Numbered from the stretch's first letter, positions 38,052-49,815 are shown. The stretch is 64,000 nt of DNA from Rhodococcus sp. OK519 (GCF_003051005.1 NZ_QAOW01000001.1:1426001-1490000); one strand, 5' to 3'. The notes: generated from the letters alone by a model not told the origin. Translations and numbers: made by a program.

Positions 38052-38914
38052 CGCACATCCTGTTCTCTGTGGGATGTAGGAGGTCAGGCGCGAAGGGCCG
38101 TGGGTGGGGTGGGATGGGCTTCTGGGGGCGGCATCATCTTCATGGTCATCGGAAGTCCTCGGTAACCGGTCGTTCCCGAATGCTCGGAATGTGGGTAGAG
38201 GATTGATCGCTCGGCAGTACGACAAAATCTATCCCATCGGCATGAGATTTGCAGGACTCGCTTCGAGCTGTGCGGTGGGGCGCCCGGGCCGGGCCGGCCA
38301 CCCGCTGGGTGTGGATTCACGGCTGCCGACGTGGAGTTGGACGCTTGTTCCCGCCTCGGATGCCTGGCAGGGCGCGGTATCCACCCTGCATGCTGGGTGT
38401 GGGCCGTAGGGCCGACTACGCGCAGCTGCACCCCGTAGATGCTGACACGACGTGATCCGTGCCGAGAAAATCTGTATCGTCAGGTATAGATTGTATGTCC
38501 GTGGGCAACCTAACCCTAGGAAGGTTCGAAGGAGTCGGGCGATGTTGGATCGCCCGGTCTCGGGAGTCGGCCGGATTCACGCGGGGTGCTCCAAGTGGAG
38601 TCCGCCGTGTGCTTCAGGTCGGTGCGCAGACGCCAAGCCGCGTTGTTTGCGTTCGACGTCGGTTGTGACGTGCCCACCTTGTTCGAAACGGAGGAACGAA
38701 GTTCGTGAGGATTTCCGAAAGTGGTGAATGCCGGTCGGTGTCCAGGCGACTCGCCGATGCCGAGATCGTCCGATATCCGGATCCGAGTCCACTCGACGGC
38801 TGGTGGGCGCGCGTGGTCGCCCAGCGGCCGCCTGGGCGGTGAAAGAGCTCCAGCCCGTATGTCCGAGTTGCGCTCGGTCGGTCATGACTCAAGATGTGAA
38901 AGGACGGGAAGCCG
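38052..38914. other. 863-base intergenic region between sigma factor and catalase genes
   Basis: No recognised gene is present. A weak GTTC-N17-GGGTAG sequence (38172-38198) points toward the catalase. From about 38542 to 38842 there are short rightward open frames, including a 61-codon cysteine-rich frame at 38542-38727 with AAGGAG before its ATG, and a 45-codon frame at 38705-38842 that starts in a GTGA overlap with the stop of another short frame. Third-position GC is lower than in the neighbours, so these may be non-coding or recently acquired. The region is long enough to hold the catalase promoter and leader. Confidence 0.5.
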
Positions 38915-41032
38915 TTGTCTGCCAAGGAATTCGATGTCCCAGGTGCGCCGAGCGCACTCACGCCGGAGAAGGTGGAGCCCACGAGCGGCCCGGTTCCCCA
39001 GCTCGCCAAAGAAGATCAGTCGAGGCCAGAGCAACTGTCGCCCACCGGTGCGGTCGACGGTGATCGTCGTCAACAGGGCGAGGCGCTGACGACGGCGCAG
39101 GGCGCTCGGCTCACCGACACCGACCATTCTCTCAAGGCGGGGCCCCGGGGACCGGTCCTGCTGCAGGACCACCACTTCCGCGAGAAGATCACCCATTTCG
39201 ATCACGAGCGTATCCCCGAGCGCGTGGTGCACGCGCGTGGTGCTGCCGCGCACGGTGTATTCCGGGCGACCGGGGCTGCGGAGAAGATCACGTCCGCGGC
39301 GTTCCTGCAAAAGGACGTCGAGACACCGGTTTTCGTGCGATTTTCCACCGTCCTCGGCTCGCGTGGGTCTGCGGACACCGTGCGCGACACCCGCGGCTTT
39401 GCGACCAAGTTCTACACAGGCGACGGAACATTCGACTTGGTGGGCAACAACATTCCGGTCTTCTTCATCCAAGACGCCATCAAGTTCCCGGACATCATTC
39501 ACGCCGGCAAGCCGCATCCGGACCGGGAGATCCCTCAGGCGCAGAGCGCGCACGACACGTTCTGGGATTTCGTCACCCTCCACACCGAGGCCACCGCCCA
39601 CACCTTGTGGAACATGTCCGACCGGGGAATTCCTCGGTCGTACCGAATGATGGAGGGCTTCGGTGTCCACACCTTCCGGCTGATCAATGCCGACGGCGAG
39701 ACCTGTCTGGTGAAGTTCCACTGGAAGCCCCGCCTGGGTGTGCACTCCCTGGTGTGGGAGGAGGCGCAGATCGCTGCCGGCGTGGATCCGGATTTTCATC
39801 GTCGGGATCTCGCCGATGCCATCGAGAGCGGCGCCTACCCCGAGTGGACCTTGGGGGTGCAGGTATTCCCGGACACTCCCGAGCAGGAGTTCGAGGGCAT
39901 CGACCTGCTCGACCCGACGAAGTTCGTCCCGGAGGAACTGGCACCGGTGCAACCGATCGGTGTCATGACCTTGACCGCGAACCCCACGAACTTCTTCGCC
40001 GAGACCGAGCAGGTGGCGTTCCATCCGGGTCATCTGGTGCCGGGCATCGACGTCACCGACGACCCGCTGCTCCAGGGTCGGCTCTTCTCCTATCTGGATA
40101 CGCAGCTCAGCCGGCTCGGCGGACCCAACTTCGGGCAGCTGCCGATCAACCGCCCACACGCACCGGTCAACGACATGCTGCGCGAAGGGATGCACCAGAC
40201 CGGCGTGCACGACGGTGTGGCCCCCTACAAGCCGAACAGCCTCGACGGCGGCTGCCCCTTCACTGCGGCGCCCGGAACAGGGTTCGTCGACGTGCCGGTC
40301 CCGATCGAGTCGACCACCAAGCAGCGGACGCAGCCGCGTTCGTTCGACGACCACTTCAGCCAGGCGCGGCTCTTCTATAAGAGTTTGTCCGAGGTGGAGC
40401 AGCGGCATGTGGCCGAGGCGTACTCGTTCGAACTCGGCAAGTGCTACGAACAGCCGATCAAGGAGCGCGCACTCGAGGTGCTCGCGCGGATCGACAGCAC
40501 TCTGTGCGAGCGGGTCGCCGGATCGTTGGGCCTTCCGGTTCCCGACGTCGGCGACGACACCGCGGACCTCGAGCCCATGGAGCCGAGCCCGGCGCTGTCG
40601 CAGCTGGGCCAGGAATGGCCGGTCGAGGGGCGCAACGTGGCGGTCGTGGTGGACGAGGGAACCGACATGGATGCACTCGACTCCGTCCTCGCGACCCTTT
40701 CCGGCGGGGGAATCGTCCCGTTGGTCACGGCCCCACACGGGGGGAAGCTCACGCTCGGCGACCGTGCGGTCACGGTGTCCCGTACCTATGACACCGCCCG
40801 TTCCATCGAGTTCGACGCGATCGTGGTCCTGACCGCCGAGGTCGATCAACGGGTGGTGCGACTCCTCGACGAAGCCTTCCGGCACGGCAAGGCCATCGGT
40901 GCGGATCCGGCTGGCGCCGAAAGCCTGTCGAACGATCGCGAGACGGCAGGCGTGCACGTGGGTGACGATCTGCAGCGGGTGGCCGACGGGATCGTGGAGC
41001 AACTGCGGTCCCACCGGGTCTGGCAGCGATAG
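38915..41032 (+). CDS. katE: Large-subunit (clade 2, KatE/HPII-like) catalase
   Basis: The 705-residue haem enzyme breaks down hydrogen peroxide. The catalytic histidine is in ERVVHARGAAAHG, the asparagine in DLVGNNIPVFF, and the region after FSYLDTQLSRLG carries the haem-ligand tyrosine. A C-terminal flavodoxin/GATase-like domain (about residues 560-705, VAVVVDEGTDMD) distinguishes clade 2 from small catalases. The start is TTG at 38915, with AGGACGGGAA upstream. It lies downstream of a long intergenic region and across from a stress sigma factor gene, consistent with stress control. A long hairpin follows it. Confidence 0.93.
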   Translation: MSAKEFDVPGAPSALTPEKVEPTSGPVPQLAKEDQSRPEQLSPTGAVDGDRRQQGEALTTAQGARLTDTDHSLKAGPRGPVLLQDHHFREKITHFDHERIPERVVHARGAAAHGVFRATGAAEKITSAAFLQKDVETPVFVRFSTVLGSRGSADTVRDTRGFATKFYTGDGTFDLVGNNIPVFFIQDAIKFPDIIHAGKPHPDREIPQAQSAHDTFWDFVTLHTEATAHTLWNMSDRGIPRSYRMMEGFGVHTFRLINADGETCLVKFHWKPRLGVHSLVWEEAQIAAGVDPDFHRRDLADAIESGAYPEWTLGVQVFPDTPEQEFEGIDLLDPTKFVPEELAPVQPIGVMTLTANPTNFFAETEQVAFHPGHLVPGIDVTDDPLLQGRLFSYLDTQLSRLGGPNFGQLPINRPHAPVNDMLREGMHQTGVHDGVAPYKPNSLDGGCPFTAAPGTGFVDVPVPIESTTKQRTQPRSFDDHFSQARLFYKSLSEVEQRHVAEAYSFELGKCYEQPIKERALEVLARIDSTLCERVAGSLGLPVPDVGDDTADLEPMEPSPALSQLGQEWPVEGRNVAVVVDEGTDMDALDSVLATLSGGGIVPLVTAPHGGKLTLGDRAVTVSRTYDTARSIEFDAIVVLTAEVDQRVVRLLDEAFRHGKAIGADPAGAESLSNDRETAGVHVGDDLQRVADGIVEQLRSHRVWQR

Positions 41033-41107
41033 AGGCTTTGATCGGACGGGTTCTCGACGCGATTCGAGCCTGACTCGGTTAAGTACGGCACGCCCGAATC
41101 TTCCATC

Positions 41108-41145
41108 CACGAGGTGCGCTGTTCGAGGGAACAGCGCACCTCGTG
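41108..41145. terminator. Perfect 17-bp hairpin between convergent catalase and GH1 genes
   Basis: The arm at 41108-41124 pairs with 41129-41145 without a mismatch around a GAGG loop. It is located 75 bases after the catalase stop and 123 bases before the end of the opposite gene, as expected for a bidirectional terminator. No T-run follows on either side. Confidence 0.8.
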
Positions 41146-41268
41146 AGCTCCGTGCGACGGTCGGCGTCGAACAGAGGACATCGGCACGGCTCGCCCGTCG
41201 AACTCCGGGCAACTCCGAACCGGGCCGAGCGTTGCCGGCGGCCGCGGGCGTCTGACCTCCGGAGCGGG

Positions 41269-42555
41269 CTACGAGCCCGACGAGCCCCCTCCGAGACAAC
41301 TGCGCGGCGGATCGACCAGCGAGCAGAAGGCTGCGGGCCTCACAGGTCGGTAGTCCGCGGCTACGCCGCCCGCCGCGATGAGGTCGCGGTATGCCGCGAC
41401 CGCGTCGGTGGGCCGACGGGTGAGCGTCGGATCGGTGAGGGCGTCGACCGTGTACAGGCCGAATCGCGGTCGGTACGAACCCCACTCGTAGTTGTCGGTG
41501 ATGGACCAGTAGTTGTAGCCCATCACCTCGGCGCCGTCGTCGCGGGCGCGGTCGATCCAATAGACGTGATCGCGTAGGTGATCAGACCGGGTGTAGCCGT
41601 CGGGGCGGGGCTGTCCGTTGTCGGTCGGCATTCCGTTTTCGACAACGTACAGCGGCATGTTCGGCAGCTTGCGGTGGTACGCCATGAGCGCGTGGTAAAT
41701 CCCGTCGGGCTGCGGGTCGACGTCGTAGAACCGGTCGGTGGCCGCCGCGATCGCCGAGACGTTGTCGAGCGAGACGCCGTAGTAGTAGTCGATCCCGAGG
41801 AAGTCGAGTTTGTCGGTGACACGGTCGACGAACAGGGTGTCGAGCATCCCGAACACCGCTGGGATGAATGCCAGGTTGCTGCCGACCCGGGCGCCGGGGT
41901 CGAGTTGGTGGATCCGGTCGTAGATCGCGCGGTGCGCTCGCGTCATCCCGTCGAACATCTTGTGGACCTCGAGCAGCGAGATTCCGCCGAAGGTCAGTTC
42001 ACGTTGCGCGTAGGTGGTCGGCTCGTTGAACGTGATCCAGATCGCGCCGGCGTCCTTGTAGCGATCGACGACCTTTTCGGCGTTGACCAGCCAGTCGTCG
42101 GCGGTGCGCGGATCGGCCCATCCGCCACGGTCGGCGATCCAGCCCGGATACACCCAGTGATCGAGCGTGATCATCGGTGTCATCCCGTGACTCCGGATCC
42201 GCTCGACGACGTCGTCGTAATACGCGAACTCGGCCTCGTTCCAGACTCCGGGACTCGGCTGCACCCGCGCCCACTCGATACCGAACCGGAACACGTCCAC
42301 CCCGAGCGCGGCGGCGTTGTCGATGTCCTCGGCGTAGCGGTGCCGGAAGTCGACCGCGTCGCCCACCGTGTCGTGGGTCCTCCCGGACGCCGAGTAGCGC
42401 GCCCAGTTGCTGTCCGGCGACGACCCCTCGGACTGGAAGCCGGACGTCGCGACACCCCACAGGAAGTCGTCGCCCAAGGGTGACGCCTGCGCACTCGGCG
42501 CGGCGAGCAGAGTGGCAGCGAGGGCGACGATCGCGGCGCCGAGAACGGTTCTCAC
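41269..42555 (-). CDS. Secreted glycoside hydrolase family 1 (beta-glucosidase-like)
   Basis: The 428-residue protein has an N-terminal signal peptide (VRTVLGAAIVALAATLLAAP, cleavage near AQA) and a GH1 barrel. The family features are FLWGVATSGFQSEG near the mature start, the acid/base glutamate in ITFNEPTTYAQ, YYYGVS, the nucleophile glutamate in YVVENGMP and the aglycone-side segment GYNYWSITDNYEWGSY. It should hydrolyse a beta-glycoside outside the membrane. Two cysteines near the C-terminus (FCSLVDPPRSC) may form a disulfide. The GTG at 42555 follows AAGGAG by five bases and lies 11 bases after the GMC gene, forming an operon with it. Confidence 0.9.
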   Translation of the reverse strand: MRTVLGAAIVALAATLLAAPSAQASPLGDDFLWGVATSGFQSEGSSPDSNWARYSASGRTHDTVGDAVDFRHRYAEDIDNAAALGVDVFRFGIEWARVQPSPGVWNEAEFAYYDDVVERIRSHGMTPMITLDHWVYPGWIADRGGWADPRTADDWLVNAEKVVDRYKDAGAIWITFNEPTTYAQRELTFGGISLLEVHKMFDGMTRAHRAIYDRIHQLDPGARVGSNLAFIPAVFGMLDTLFVDRVTDKLDFLGIDYYYGVSLDNVSAIAAATDRFYDVDPQPDGIYHALMAYHRKLPNMPLYVVENGMPTDNGQPRPDGYTRSDHLRDHVYWIDRARDDGAEVMGYNYWSITDNYEWGSYRPRFGLYTVDALTDPTLTRRPTDAVAAYRDLIAAGGVAADYRPVRPAAFCSLVDPPRSCLGGGSSGS

Positions 42556-42566
42556 AGTTGCTCCTT

Positions 42567-44210
42567 TTAGAAGGCGGTGCCGACGTCGCTGGCGACGAGC
42601 GCGTCCATGCTGTACTCGGCGAGCGCGGCGATCGTCATCGACGGGTTGCACGCCCCCGTCGAACCCGGGATGCGTGCGCCGTCGAGGACGTACAGGCCGC
42701 GCTGGCCGTGGACGCGTCCGGCGTCGTCGCAGACGGACTCGAACGGCGCACCGCCGAGTGGATGGAACGTGTTGGTGTCGAACGCGTTCACGTCGATTGC
42801 GGACACCCCGAATCCGGCGCCGACAATCTGCTCGATCCGCGCTCGGATCGCGTCGGTGAGACCGCGGTCGTATGCCTGGTTCCAGGTGAGCACCGCGTCG
42901 TCGCGGCCCGCGTCGTAGTGCCACACGCCCAGGCCCTCGACGGCGCCGTAACCGATCACCGACGTCGTGTGCAGGTCCAGCGGGAACGGCACCGGCCCGA
43001 GCACGATTGTCAGGGCCCCGGCCGGGTTGTCCCAGTCCTTGACGCCGACGCACGCCGGCCCGCCCTGCCACGCGCCGGGACTGTCGGTGGCGCGGGTGAC
43101 CATGAAGATGCGGTCGCCGTTGTTGCCCCAGCCCGTGCCGACCGCGTCCGGCAGGTTCGGGACCAGGTTCTTCGCCCGCGCCTTCACCAATAGCCGCGTT
43201 GTGCCGGGGGAGCCTGCGCCGAGGAACAGTGCGTCGGAGACGATGCGCTTGCGTTCGAGCACAGTCCCGTCCCGCCCGATCCGGTCGCAGTGCACGATCC
43301 ACGTTCCGTCGCGTCCACGCTCGATGTCGTTGACGCGGTGCAGCGGCGCCACCTCCACCTTGCCGGTGGCCTCGGCCTCCGCGAGATAGGTGACGTCGAC
43401 CGAGAACTTGCCGCCGTTGTTGACTCCGTAGATCACGTCGCCGGTGGTGTACGACGGGCGCATCTCCCCGCGCAGTTCACGTCGGGCGAAGTCCCAGTCG
43501 ATGGGCATAGGCACCCGGAACGTGTGCAGGCCCTGGGCGTCGGCCATCTCGACGAACCGGCGCGACGAGCTGTACTGGGGTGAGTTCAGGAGGTCGTCCG
43601 GGATGGTCGCGATCCGCAGCATGCGGGCGACACGCGGGTAGTACTCCGACTCCATCCGTTCGTAGTCGATGCGCAGGGAGACGCACTTCGAGAAGTTGTC
43701 GCCGCTCGGCTGCATGGTCATGCCGTGGTAGACCAGCGAACCGCCCCCGACGCCGGCGCCGCACAGGATGTCCATGCCGTTCCCGGGAATGCGCTCCATC
43801 AGTCCCGTGAACGGTGGGAAGACGGCCGGCGGCGCGCCCGTCATCACAGGGTGCGGCTGCAGCCATGCCGACCGTTGATCGGGGGAGAGCATTCGCGGAA
43901 ACGTCTCGGCGTTCGGTCCGGTAGGCCACCGGATGCCGCGCTCGAGGACGAGGGTGTCCACCCCGGCTCGACCGAGGTGCATCGCTGCGATCGCGCCACC
44001 GAATCCGCTGCCGATCACGACGGCGCGTCGGCGCTGCTCGGTGACCTCCGAGCGCAGGACGCCGGTGGCCCCCGCGGTGCCACCAGTCATCACGGCGGCG
44101 GTGCCGGCAGTCATCACGGCGGCGGTGCCGGCAGTCATTGCGGCGGCGGTGCCACCCAGAAAGGTGCGCCTGGTCACATGCGGAACGATCGCGCTCGGAT
44201 CGGGGATCAC
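42567..44210 (-). CDS. Tat-exported GMC oxidoreductase, cholesterol-oxidase-like
   Basis: The 547-residue FAD enzyme starts with a twin-arginine signal (VTRRTFLGG, residues 12-20) whose hydrophobic part is made of three octapeptide repeats. The FAD-binding motif GSGFGG follows near residue 70, then CGAGVGGGSLVYHG. The C-terminal FHPLGGAPFESV and GACNPSMTIAALAEY carry the histidine and asparagine used by cholesterol oxidases and other GMC enzymes. A sterol substrate is plausible but not proven. The start GTG at 44210 follows AGGGAG by five bases. It is divergent from hisD and co-directional with the GH1 gene. Confidence 0.85.
   Translation of the reverse strand: MIPDPSAIVPHVTRRTFLGGTAAAMTAGTAAVMTAGTAAVMTGGTAGATGVLRSEVTEQRRRAVVIGSGFGGAIAAMHLGRAGVDTLVLERGIRWPTGPNAETFPRMLSPDQRSAWLQPHPVMTGAPPAVFPPFTGLMERIPGNGMDILCGAGVGGGSLVYHGMTMQPSGDNFSKCVSLRIDYERMESEYYPRVARMLRIATIPDDLLNSPQYSSSRRFVEMADAQGLHTFRVPMPIDWDFARRELRGEMRPSYTTGDVIYGVNNGGKFSVDVTYLAEAEATGKVEVAPLHRVNDIERGRDGTWIVHCDRIGRDGTVLERKRIVSDALFLGAGSPGTTRLLVKARAKNLVPNLPDAVGTGWGNNGDRIFMVTRATDSPGAWQGGPACVGVKDWDNPAGALTIVLGPVPFPLDLHTTSVIGYGAVEGLGVWHYDAGRDDAVLTWNQAYDRGLTDAIRARIEQIVGAGFGVSAIDVNAFDTNTFHPLGGAPFESVCDDAGRVHGQRGLYVLDGARIPGSTGACNPSMTIAALAEYSMDALVASDVGTAF
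44082..44153. repeat. Three 24-bp tandem repeats inside the Tat signal sequence
   Basis: Residues 20-43 of the GMC protein are three near-identical octapeptides of the form GTAAxMTx, encoded by 24-bp units that are almost identical in DNA. They form the hydrophobic core of the Tat signal, so unit number changes would lengthen or shorten it in frame. Confidence 0.85.
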
Positions 44211-44429
44211 GGCAGCTCCCTGCGTTGCGGTGTCGGATGCTGGGGGACGACGAGCTCTCGCAGATGGGGACTCTAGGGTGGACACGTGTCCAGTGGGGTG
44301 TCTTTCGGGCAATTCGCTGTTCAGGGGCACCGCTCGCCGCTGCGCCGAGGCCACTCGACGCGCGCGCGGGGCCGGAGCGTAAGTAACTTGCACCCATCGC
44401 GGATAATCGGTGTGAACCCCTGTTCGCCA

Positions 44430-44442
44430 GAGAGGACCTCTC
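44430..44442 (+). promoter_or_regulatory. Palindrome covering the hisD ribosome-binding site
   Basis: GAGAGGACCTCTC is a perfect 6-1-6 palindrome ending at the base before the hisD ATG. In RNA it could fold as a 5-bp stem with a GAC loop that hides the GAGAGG ribosome-binding site; as DNA it could be a repressor site. A GATAAT-like -10 box lies upstream at 44402-44407. Confidence 0.4.
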
Positions 44443-46919
<2,477 letters not shown>

Positions 46920-46934
46920 TGACGAAGGACTGTG

Positions 46935-47549
46935 ATGACTGATCGGATCGCGCGGGTGGAGCGGACCACCAGGGAGTCGAGCATCGTCGTCGAGCTCAAC
47001 CTCGACGGAACGGGCAACGTGTCGGTATCGACAGGAATCCCCTTCTTCGATCACATGCTCACCGCCCTCGGCACGCACGCCAGCTTCGACCTGACGGTCG
47101 AAGCGAAGGGCGACGTCGAGATCGACGCACACCACACCGTCGAGGACACTGCGATCGTGCTCGGGCAGGCCCTCGGGCAGGCGCTCGGCGACAAGCGCGG
47201 TATCCGACGCTTCGGTGACGCCTTCATCCCGATGGACGAGACCCTGGCGCATGCGTCGGTCGACGTCTCCGGGCGTCCGTACTGCGTGCACACCGGCGAG
47301 CCGGAACACATGCTGCACAGCGTGATCGGCGGCTACCCGGGCGTGCCGTACTCGACCGTCATCAACCGACACGTCTTCGAGTCGATCGCGCTCAATGCGC
47401 GGATCGCGTTGCACGTGCGCGTGTTGTACGGCCGCGACCAGCACCACATCACCGAGGCCGAGTTCAAGGCCGTCGCCCGCGCTCTGCGAGAGGCCGTCGA
47501 ACCGGATCCGCGCGTGTCGGGTGTCCCGTCGACCAAGGGTGCGCTGTAG
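46935..47549 (+). CDS. hisB: Imidazoleglycerol-phosphate dehydratase
   Basis: The 204-residue protein is a single-domain dehydratase of the histidine pathway. It has two manganese-binding histidine motifs, DAHHTVEDT near residue 70 and [12 protein letters not shown] near residue 170, plus [10 protein letters not shown]. The ATG at 46935 is five bases from GAAGGA; a GTG one codon upstream is less well spaced. No phosphatase domain is fused, so the histidinol phosphatase must come from another gene. Confidence 0.96.
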   Translation: MTDRIARVERTTRESSIVVELNLDGTGNVSVSTGIPFFDHMLTALGTHASFDLTVEAKGDVEIDAHHTVEDTAIVLGQALGQALGDKRGIRRFGDAFIPMDETLAHASVDVSGRPYCVHTGEPEHMLHSVIGGYPGVPYSTVINRHVFESIALNARIALHVRVLYGRDQHHITEAEFKAVARALREAVEPDPRVSGVPSTKGAL

Positions 47550-47551
47550 GT

Positions 47552-47704
47552 ATGGATACCGTCTTCACCTACATCCTGTTCCTCGGTGCGGGCTTCGCCA
47601 TCGGTGGCGTGTACGCGCTGTGGAAAGTCAACAAGCTGGCGTCCGGCGTGCTGTTGGCCCTCGCCGCCCTCGCCGCCGCGGCAGGAACTCTCCGGCTGAT
47701 CTGA
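47552..47704 (+). CDS. 50-residue membrane protein inside the his operon
   Basis: A short reading frame from ATG at 47552 to TGA at 47702-47704 encodes 50 residues with two hydrophobic segments (TYILFLGAGFAIGGVYALW and GVLLALAALAAAAGTLRLI). It starts two bases after the hisB stop, and its own stop overlaps the ATG of the next gene, so it fits the coupled operon exactly. The Corynebacterium glutamicum his operon has a small membrane protein (orf2) at this point, as I recall. Function unknown. Confidence 0.75.
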   Translation: MDTVFTYILFLGAGFAIGGVYALWKVNKLASGVLLALAALAAAAGTLRLI

Positions 47705-48855
47705 TGCGTGAACTCCTGCGAACACGCGGGATCCTGGTCGCTCTCCTGATGGGTGCCACCACGTTCGGCGGGTGGTCGTTGCTGCTGCCGGTGGTGCCGC
47801 TGGCCATCGCGGACGGCGGTGGTTCGGATTTGGCGGCGGGGGCGTCGACGGCGGTCTTCATGGCGACCACCGTGGCGACCCAGTTGGGTGTGCCCGCGAT
47901 GCTTCGCCGTCACGGGTACCGTGCGGTACTGGCCGTCGGCTGTGTGTTGCTGGGTCCGCCGTCACTCGCGTTCCTGTGGAGCACGGCAACCGGTCCCGCT
48001 CTGGCGATTTCCGCGGTCCGTGGCGTCGGCTTCGGTCTGGTCACCGTCGCCGGTATCGGGTTGCTGGCCGAGTTGGCTCCGCGGAATCTGCTCGGCCGGG
48101 TCACCGGTGCCAACGGGGTGGCGATCGCGTCGGCGCAGATGTTGGTTCTGCCGCTCGGGCTCGCGCTGTACAAGTCGGATCACGCCCCGGTCGTGTTCGT
48201 GCTCGGTGCGCTGATTCCGACGCTGTCGCTCGTGTCGATCTCACGGTTGCCGGTGGTGCGGAATCCCGGACTCCCGGCGGGCCGCAAGGGCCTACCGCTG
48301 AGCGTGCTGTTGATCCCGTGCGTGTCGATGCTGGTCGCATCCGCGGCGTACGGCGGCATGTCGTCGTTGCTGCCGATCGCCACCGAGAGCCGGGCCACCA
48401 TAGCGGGATTCGCGCTGTCGGCATCCGCCGGCGCGATGCTCGTCGGGCGCTACGGCGCCGGTGTCGTCGCCGACCGTATCGGTGCCGGGCGGACGCTGGT
48501 TCCGGCGCTCGTCCTCGCCGCGGTGGGAATGGGCCTCATCGCGCTGTCGGTCGCGGGTACCGGCGGCGATGCGGCGCTCGTGGTCGGCGCCATGGCGTTC
48601 GGCGCCGGCTTCGGCGCTGTCCAGAACGAGGCGCTGCTGACGCTGCTGGCATCGGCGGGGCCGGATCGGGTGGGTGCGGCGAGTGCCGCCTGGAACATTG
48701 CCTACGACGGCGGCACAGGTATCGGAGCAATCGCGCTCGGCGCGGTCGCGGGTGCGGCCGGCTACCCTGCGGTCTTCGCGCTGTCGGCCATCGCGGCGCT
48801 GATCGTCGCGCCGGCTGCCCTGGCGGTGCGTGGGGCGGGATTCGCACCCCGATAG
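47704..48855 (+). CDS. MFS permease encoded within the his operon
   Basis: The 383-residue protein has about 12 hydrophobic segments of the major facilitator type, with the loop [14 protein letters not shown] between helices 2 and 3 and [19 protein letters not shown] in the second half. Its ATG overlaps the stop of the small membrane protein. A permease occupies the same place (orf1) in C. glutamicum, which suggests a role tied to histidine, for example export of histidine or an intermediate, but that is inference only. hisH follows after 10 bases. Confidence 0.85.
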   Translation: MRELLRTRGILVALLMGATTFGGWSLLLPVVPLAIADGGGSDLAAGASTAVFMATTVATQLGVPAMLRRHGYRAVLAVGCVLLGPPSLAFLWSTATGPALAISAVRGVGFGLVTVAGIGLLAELAPRNLLGRVTGANGVAIASAQMLVLPLGLALYKSDHAPVVFVLGALIPTLSLVSISRLPVVRNPGLPAGRKGLPLSVLLIPCVSMLVASAAYGGMSSLLPIATESRATIAGFALSASAGAMLVGRYGAGVVADRIGAGRTLVPALVLAAVGMGLIALSVAGTGGDAALVVGAMAFGAGFGAVQNEALLTLLASAGPDRVGAASAAWNIAYDGGTGIGAIALGAVAGAAGYPAVFALSAIAALIVAPAALAVRGAGFAPR

Positions 48856-48865
48856 AGTTTTCCTC

Positions 48866-49501
48866 ATGACCGCACGCAAGGTTGCTCTCCTCGATTACGG
48901 CTCCGGAAATCTCCACTCGGCGCAGCGCGCCCTCGCCCGCACCGGTGCGCAGATCGAGGTGACCTCCGATCCTCAGGTCGCGCTCGCCGCCGACGGCTTG
49001 GTCGTGCCCGGCGTCGGCGCGTACGCGGCCTGCATGGAGGGACTGCTCTCGGTCCGGGGTGAGCGGATCATCGGTCAGCGCCTCGCCGGCGGACGCCCGG
49101 TCCTGGGCATCTGCGTCGGCATGCAGATCCTGTTCGAGCGCGGCGTGGAGTTCGGCGTCGAGGCCGAGGGGTGCGGCGAGTGGCCGGGCACGGTGGAACG
49201 CCTCGAGGCCGACATCCTGCCGCACATGGGTTGGAACACGGTCGACGCTCCGGAGGACAGCGTTCTGTTCGCCGGTATGGACCAGGAGACCCGCTTCTAC
49301 TTCGTCCACTCGTACGGCGTGCGCACGTGGGAACTCCCGCCGTCGGACATCATCGCTCCGCCCAAGCTGACGTGGGCCGAACACGGTGACCGGTTCCTCG
49401 CGGCCGTCGAGAACGGCGCGCTCTCCGCCACCCAGTTCCACCCGGAGAAGTCCGGCGACGCCGGTGCTCAGCTGCTGGAGAACTGGGTTCGCAGTCTGTG
49501 A
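48866..49501 (+). CDS. hisH: Imidazole glycerol phosphate synthase, glutamine amidotransferase subunit
   Basis: The 211-residue class I amidotransferase supplies ammonia to HisF. Its catalytic cysteine is in LGICVGMQ, with the histidine and glutamate in TQFHPEKSG near the C-terminus, and the opening [13 protein letters not shown] is typical. The ATG at 48866 was chosen; the frame is open for 12 codons before it without a start that has a better site. The next small gene begins in a GTGA overlap with its stop. Confidence 0.95.
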   Translation: MTARKVALLDYGSGNLHSAQRALARTGAQIEVTSDPQVALAADGLVVPGVGAYAACMEGLLSVRGERIIGQRLAGGRPVLGICVGMQILFERGVEFGVEAEGCGEWPGTVERLEADILPHMGWNTVDAPEDSVLFAGMDQETRFYFVHSYGVRTWELPPSDIIAPPKLTWAEHGDRFLAAVENGALSATQFHPEKSGDAGAQLLENWVRSL

Positions 49502-49797
49502 CCCGAGACCCCGACGACCGAGACCCCGACGACCGAGCGGGCGGTGATCTGTCCATCGCCCGGCTCGCGCTCGCGACGATGGGGACCGCGGCCACCGTCC
49601 TGGTGGTGGTTGCGCTCCTCATCGTGCTCGTCGAGCCGGGGCCCATCGTCGGGCTCGTGATCGCCCTCGTCGGGGTCGTCGTGGCCATCGCGGGGATGGG
49701 TGTCGTGTCGAAACGCATGACCAACCGCGCGTACGGCGACCAGCGGCGACGGCCCGACGAGCCGGGCGACGACCCGAAACCCGGACGTGCGCGGTGA
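49498..49797 (+). CDS. Small two-helix membrane protein in the his operon
   Basis: The 99-residue protein begins in a GTGA overlap with the hisH stop. Two hydrophobic helices (about residues 24-45 and 49-70) are flanked by an acidic N-terminus with repeated DPDDR and a basic, arginine-rich C-terminus. It lies 18 bases before priA. I do not recognise a family; overlap with hisH shows that it is translated with the operon. Confidence 0.7.
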   Translation: MTRDPDDRDPDDRAGGDLSIARLALATMGTAATVLVVVALLIVLVEPGPIVGLVIALVGVVVAIAGMGVVSKRMTNRAYGDQRRRPDEPGDDPKPGRAR

Positions 49798-49815
49798 CCC
49801 ACTAGGATCGGCGCA

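Noticed and set aside
38172-38198. GTTC-N17-GGGTAG as a SigF promoter for catalase
   Set aside because: The -35 element is imperfect, the spacer is at the upper limit and the site is more than 700 bases from the start codon.
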